Positions 62,032 to 64,000 of a stretch of 64,000 nucleotides of DNA are shown here, piece after piece. The stretch is from Tetrahymena thermophila SB210. Taxonomy: Eukaryota; Ciliophora; Oligohymenophorea; Hymenostomatida; Tetrahymenidae. Both the position numbers and the translations under genes were made by a program. The stretch's first letter is position 1. The number at the start of each line of letters is the position of its first letter. The stretch is taken from positions 248,001-312,000 of the forward strand of contig NW_002476507.1 in the NCBI RefSeq assembly GCF_000189635.1. The letters are read 5' to 3'. Below the pieces are notes generated by a model that worked only from the letters and a program-made list of their open reading frames with translations, did no database searches and had not been told where the DNA came from.

Positions 62032-64000
62032 TCATTATTTTTATTTCATTTCTTTTAAGAAACTAGGTTTTTCAAATATAAAACTAATGGGTATTAAGAA
62101 TAAAAATATTAACCATTAGATAATTTTGAAAAATAAGCTTCTAGTCTTTTTAGGGAGTGGTAGAATAATACATTTTAAAGTTTAAGTTGATTCTAATTTT
62201 AACAATGAATCTGAGTTTATATTATTTTATATTTTTTCTTCTAATTATTCATTTGTATTATTAGCAGATATACTCTATGTATTCTATCCACTTGTAATTT
62301 ATTCAAAATTTTTAATGAATTTTAAACTATTTTAATCTGTATCTTAAATAATCTACTCAGTATTAAGCTAACTTATTGATTTTTTAGTTTAATCCATTTC
62401 ATCCATGGAATTAAAATCAGAATGGCTCCTTAATTCTTGAGATCCTTCAAAGCTTTACATGTATTAATCAGAATTTAAAAAATCTTTCTTTTCTTCTTCC
62501 TCTTCTTCTACTTCTTCTCCATATTAGTTTGCATGCTTATTTTTAATCTCCTCTTTATGATAAAATTCATTGAAAGTGCCTTTTTGAGAGTTTATATTTA
62601 AAGATGCAAATGACTATTAATCTTGAATACTCATAAGACTTTTTAAGTCATCAAATAAGGGTTGCTAAAATTTAAGTTCGCTTCTTTTTTTATTGTGTTT
62701 TGAATTAGATTTAAGCTCACATATTGATAAAATCTGATTATTTGATGGTTGTTATTCTAGTTGATTTTAAGCTATTATATTATTATGAGTACTGCTTCCA
62801 TTACTAAATAACTAATTTATACCACGCTCGTTGAATGAATTAACATTGACAAAAGAACTAAATTCACTTTGATTTTTATTTGTTTTATTAGATGATATAC
62901 TTTCATTCTTCTCATCAATAGAATTTATAAGGTTTTAAGATGGCATTTTATTTGGCTATGAGTTTGTATATTCTCTTTTTACATGCTTTAAATGACCATA
63001 AAACTCTCTTTTTTAATCAGGTGATTTGTATTAATATATTGAATCGCTTTTTCTAATTCTAGCATTTACGTTTATGCTATTGGTAGCTGGTTTATTAGAA
63101 TATTGTAAATTTGTATCATCATTAATCATATTTCTTTTAAAAAGAGATAACCTCGGCTCTCTACTTTAGTGAGGAGAATTCTTTTCAGATGAAGTTATAA
63201 TCTTAATATTCTGTTATTGGTTTAGCTAATCTGCTATTTTGTTTTATTGTGAGGAATTATTTGGCTAATTTATTTCGTAATTGAATGAACTAACTGGGTC
63301 TGCTTCTAGTATTTTTTTAGAAATTTCATTGTTAGTTGAGCAGAAATCACTGAAAGAATTCATATCTTATTGTATTGAGTTATTGAATTCTGTAAGAGTC
63401 TACATATTAATATTCATACTTCTTAGCTTAATTTAATTTAGTTCCTCTAATAGGCTCTAGTAATTGCCATTTTAAGTGTGTAGAAAATGATCATCATCAA
63501 GTATATTTGTATTAATGCTAGCAGAGGAAGGTGATAATCCTTTATCAGTACTATTTAAATATTACTATTATAGCTGTGCCTTATTTTGTTGTATTTTCAA
63601 CCTCTGCTTTTGGACAGAAGAGTATTTTTCTAAAACTGCAACATTATCACATTACTTTTCTAGATCTACATTTCTTTTTTTTAGAACTTCTAACTAGCTT
63701 TTTAAAGTGTATACTTATTCCTTCAAATTCTTTTTTTCTGAGCTAATCTCATCAATTTCTTGTTATAAAGATTCTATCATTACTTATTTTTCAGTACAAG
63801 AATTGCAATTAAAGTTGAATTATTCATCTATTTGCTATATATTCCCTAAAGTCTGTAAGCTTATTGAGTGATTTAAATTGTTAATCACTAATTCGTCATT
63901 GATTTATTACATACTAACATAAGCATTCTTTTTTGTTTGGTTTTAATTTTGCATGCGCTATTATTCTGCCTTTTTATAAAAAAAGATGTTAATTCAAATA
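62032..64000 (-). CDS. coiled-coil protein with C-terminal membrane anchor, 5' part outside the window
   Basis: The frame is open from the right edge to TGA 62032-62034, about 655 codons with constant phase and no intron visible. Near the edge lies a coiled coil (EKQVMIESLQQEIDEISSEK, then KNLKEQVYTLKSQLEVLKKR). The middle is Ser/Asn-rich and disordered with an acidic run (EEVEEEEEEKKDF at about 62500). The last 30 residues hold one hydrophobic segment (FFKIIQWLIFLFLIPISFIF) followed by a short Lys-rich end, the layout of a tail-anchored or golgin-like membrane tether. This is the C-terminal part only; the start lies beyond 64000. The family was not recognised. Tethering at an endomembrane is inference from topology. 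Confidence 0.65.

Overview
The window is nuclear DNA of a ciliate. It is very AT-rich, and long conserved proteins (RAD51, thioredoxin reductase, a PUB-domain protein) read through many TAA and TAG codons at glutamine positions and end only at TGA. Introns mostly run from about 50 to 200 bases with GTA...TAG borders. Together this points to a Tetrahymena-type macronuclear genome, probably Tetrahymena itself. With TGA as the only stop, chance open frames of 100 codons are common, so gene calls here rest on conserved motifs, codon composition, splice-phase agreement and local GC rather than frame length alone.

Layout. 1-9.4 kb: RAD51 (+), then two tandem minus-strand paralogues carrying a B-box-like zinc module near the N-terminus and a CHY-like zinc module near the C-terminus. 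9.4-24.1 kb: a THADA/TRM732-type tRNA-modification partner (+), a 1,111-residue intronless Gln/Asn-rich protein (-), a poorly resolved gene (+) and a coiled-coil gene resembling outer-dynein-arm docking subunits CCDC63/CCDC114 (+). 24.9-33.2 kb: a large BRWD/PHIP-type chromatin gene (-) with LisH-like start, WD40 repeats, cryptic Tudor-like region, PHD-like finger, bromodomain and Gln/Asn-rich tail. 33.3-45.6 kb: a run of minus-strand genes: an unresolved small gene, RNA polymerase III subunit RPC4, a potentially myristoylated PUB-domain protein, a cyclic-nucleotide-binding-domain protein and two unrecognised proteins. 47.7-53.7 kb: a thioredoxin reductase ending Cys-Cys-Gly and a Kelch protein (both +). 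54.0-57.3 kb: a tesmin/LIN54-type CXC-domain protein (-). 58.5-61.3 kb: a pseudokinase-like protein with MORN repeats (+). 62.0 kb to the right edge: a coiled-coil protein with a C-terminal membrane anchor (-), cut by the window.

Genes are monocistronic and separated by 0.3-2.1 kb of extremely AT-rich DNA in which I see no RNA genes, transposons, telomeric repeats or chromosome-breakage sequence. No pathway joins all the loci, although several have chromatin, transcription or DNA-repair roles (RAD51, BRWD, RPC4, CXC) and others suggest cilia or cortex (ODA docking-like, MORN). The lineage-specific proteins (zinc pair, pseudokinase-MORN, Gln/Asn-rich proteins) are the least explained parts. 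I found no convincing evidence of a new multi-gene system.
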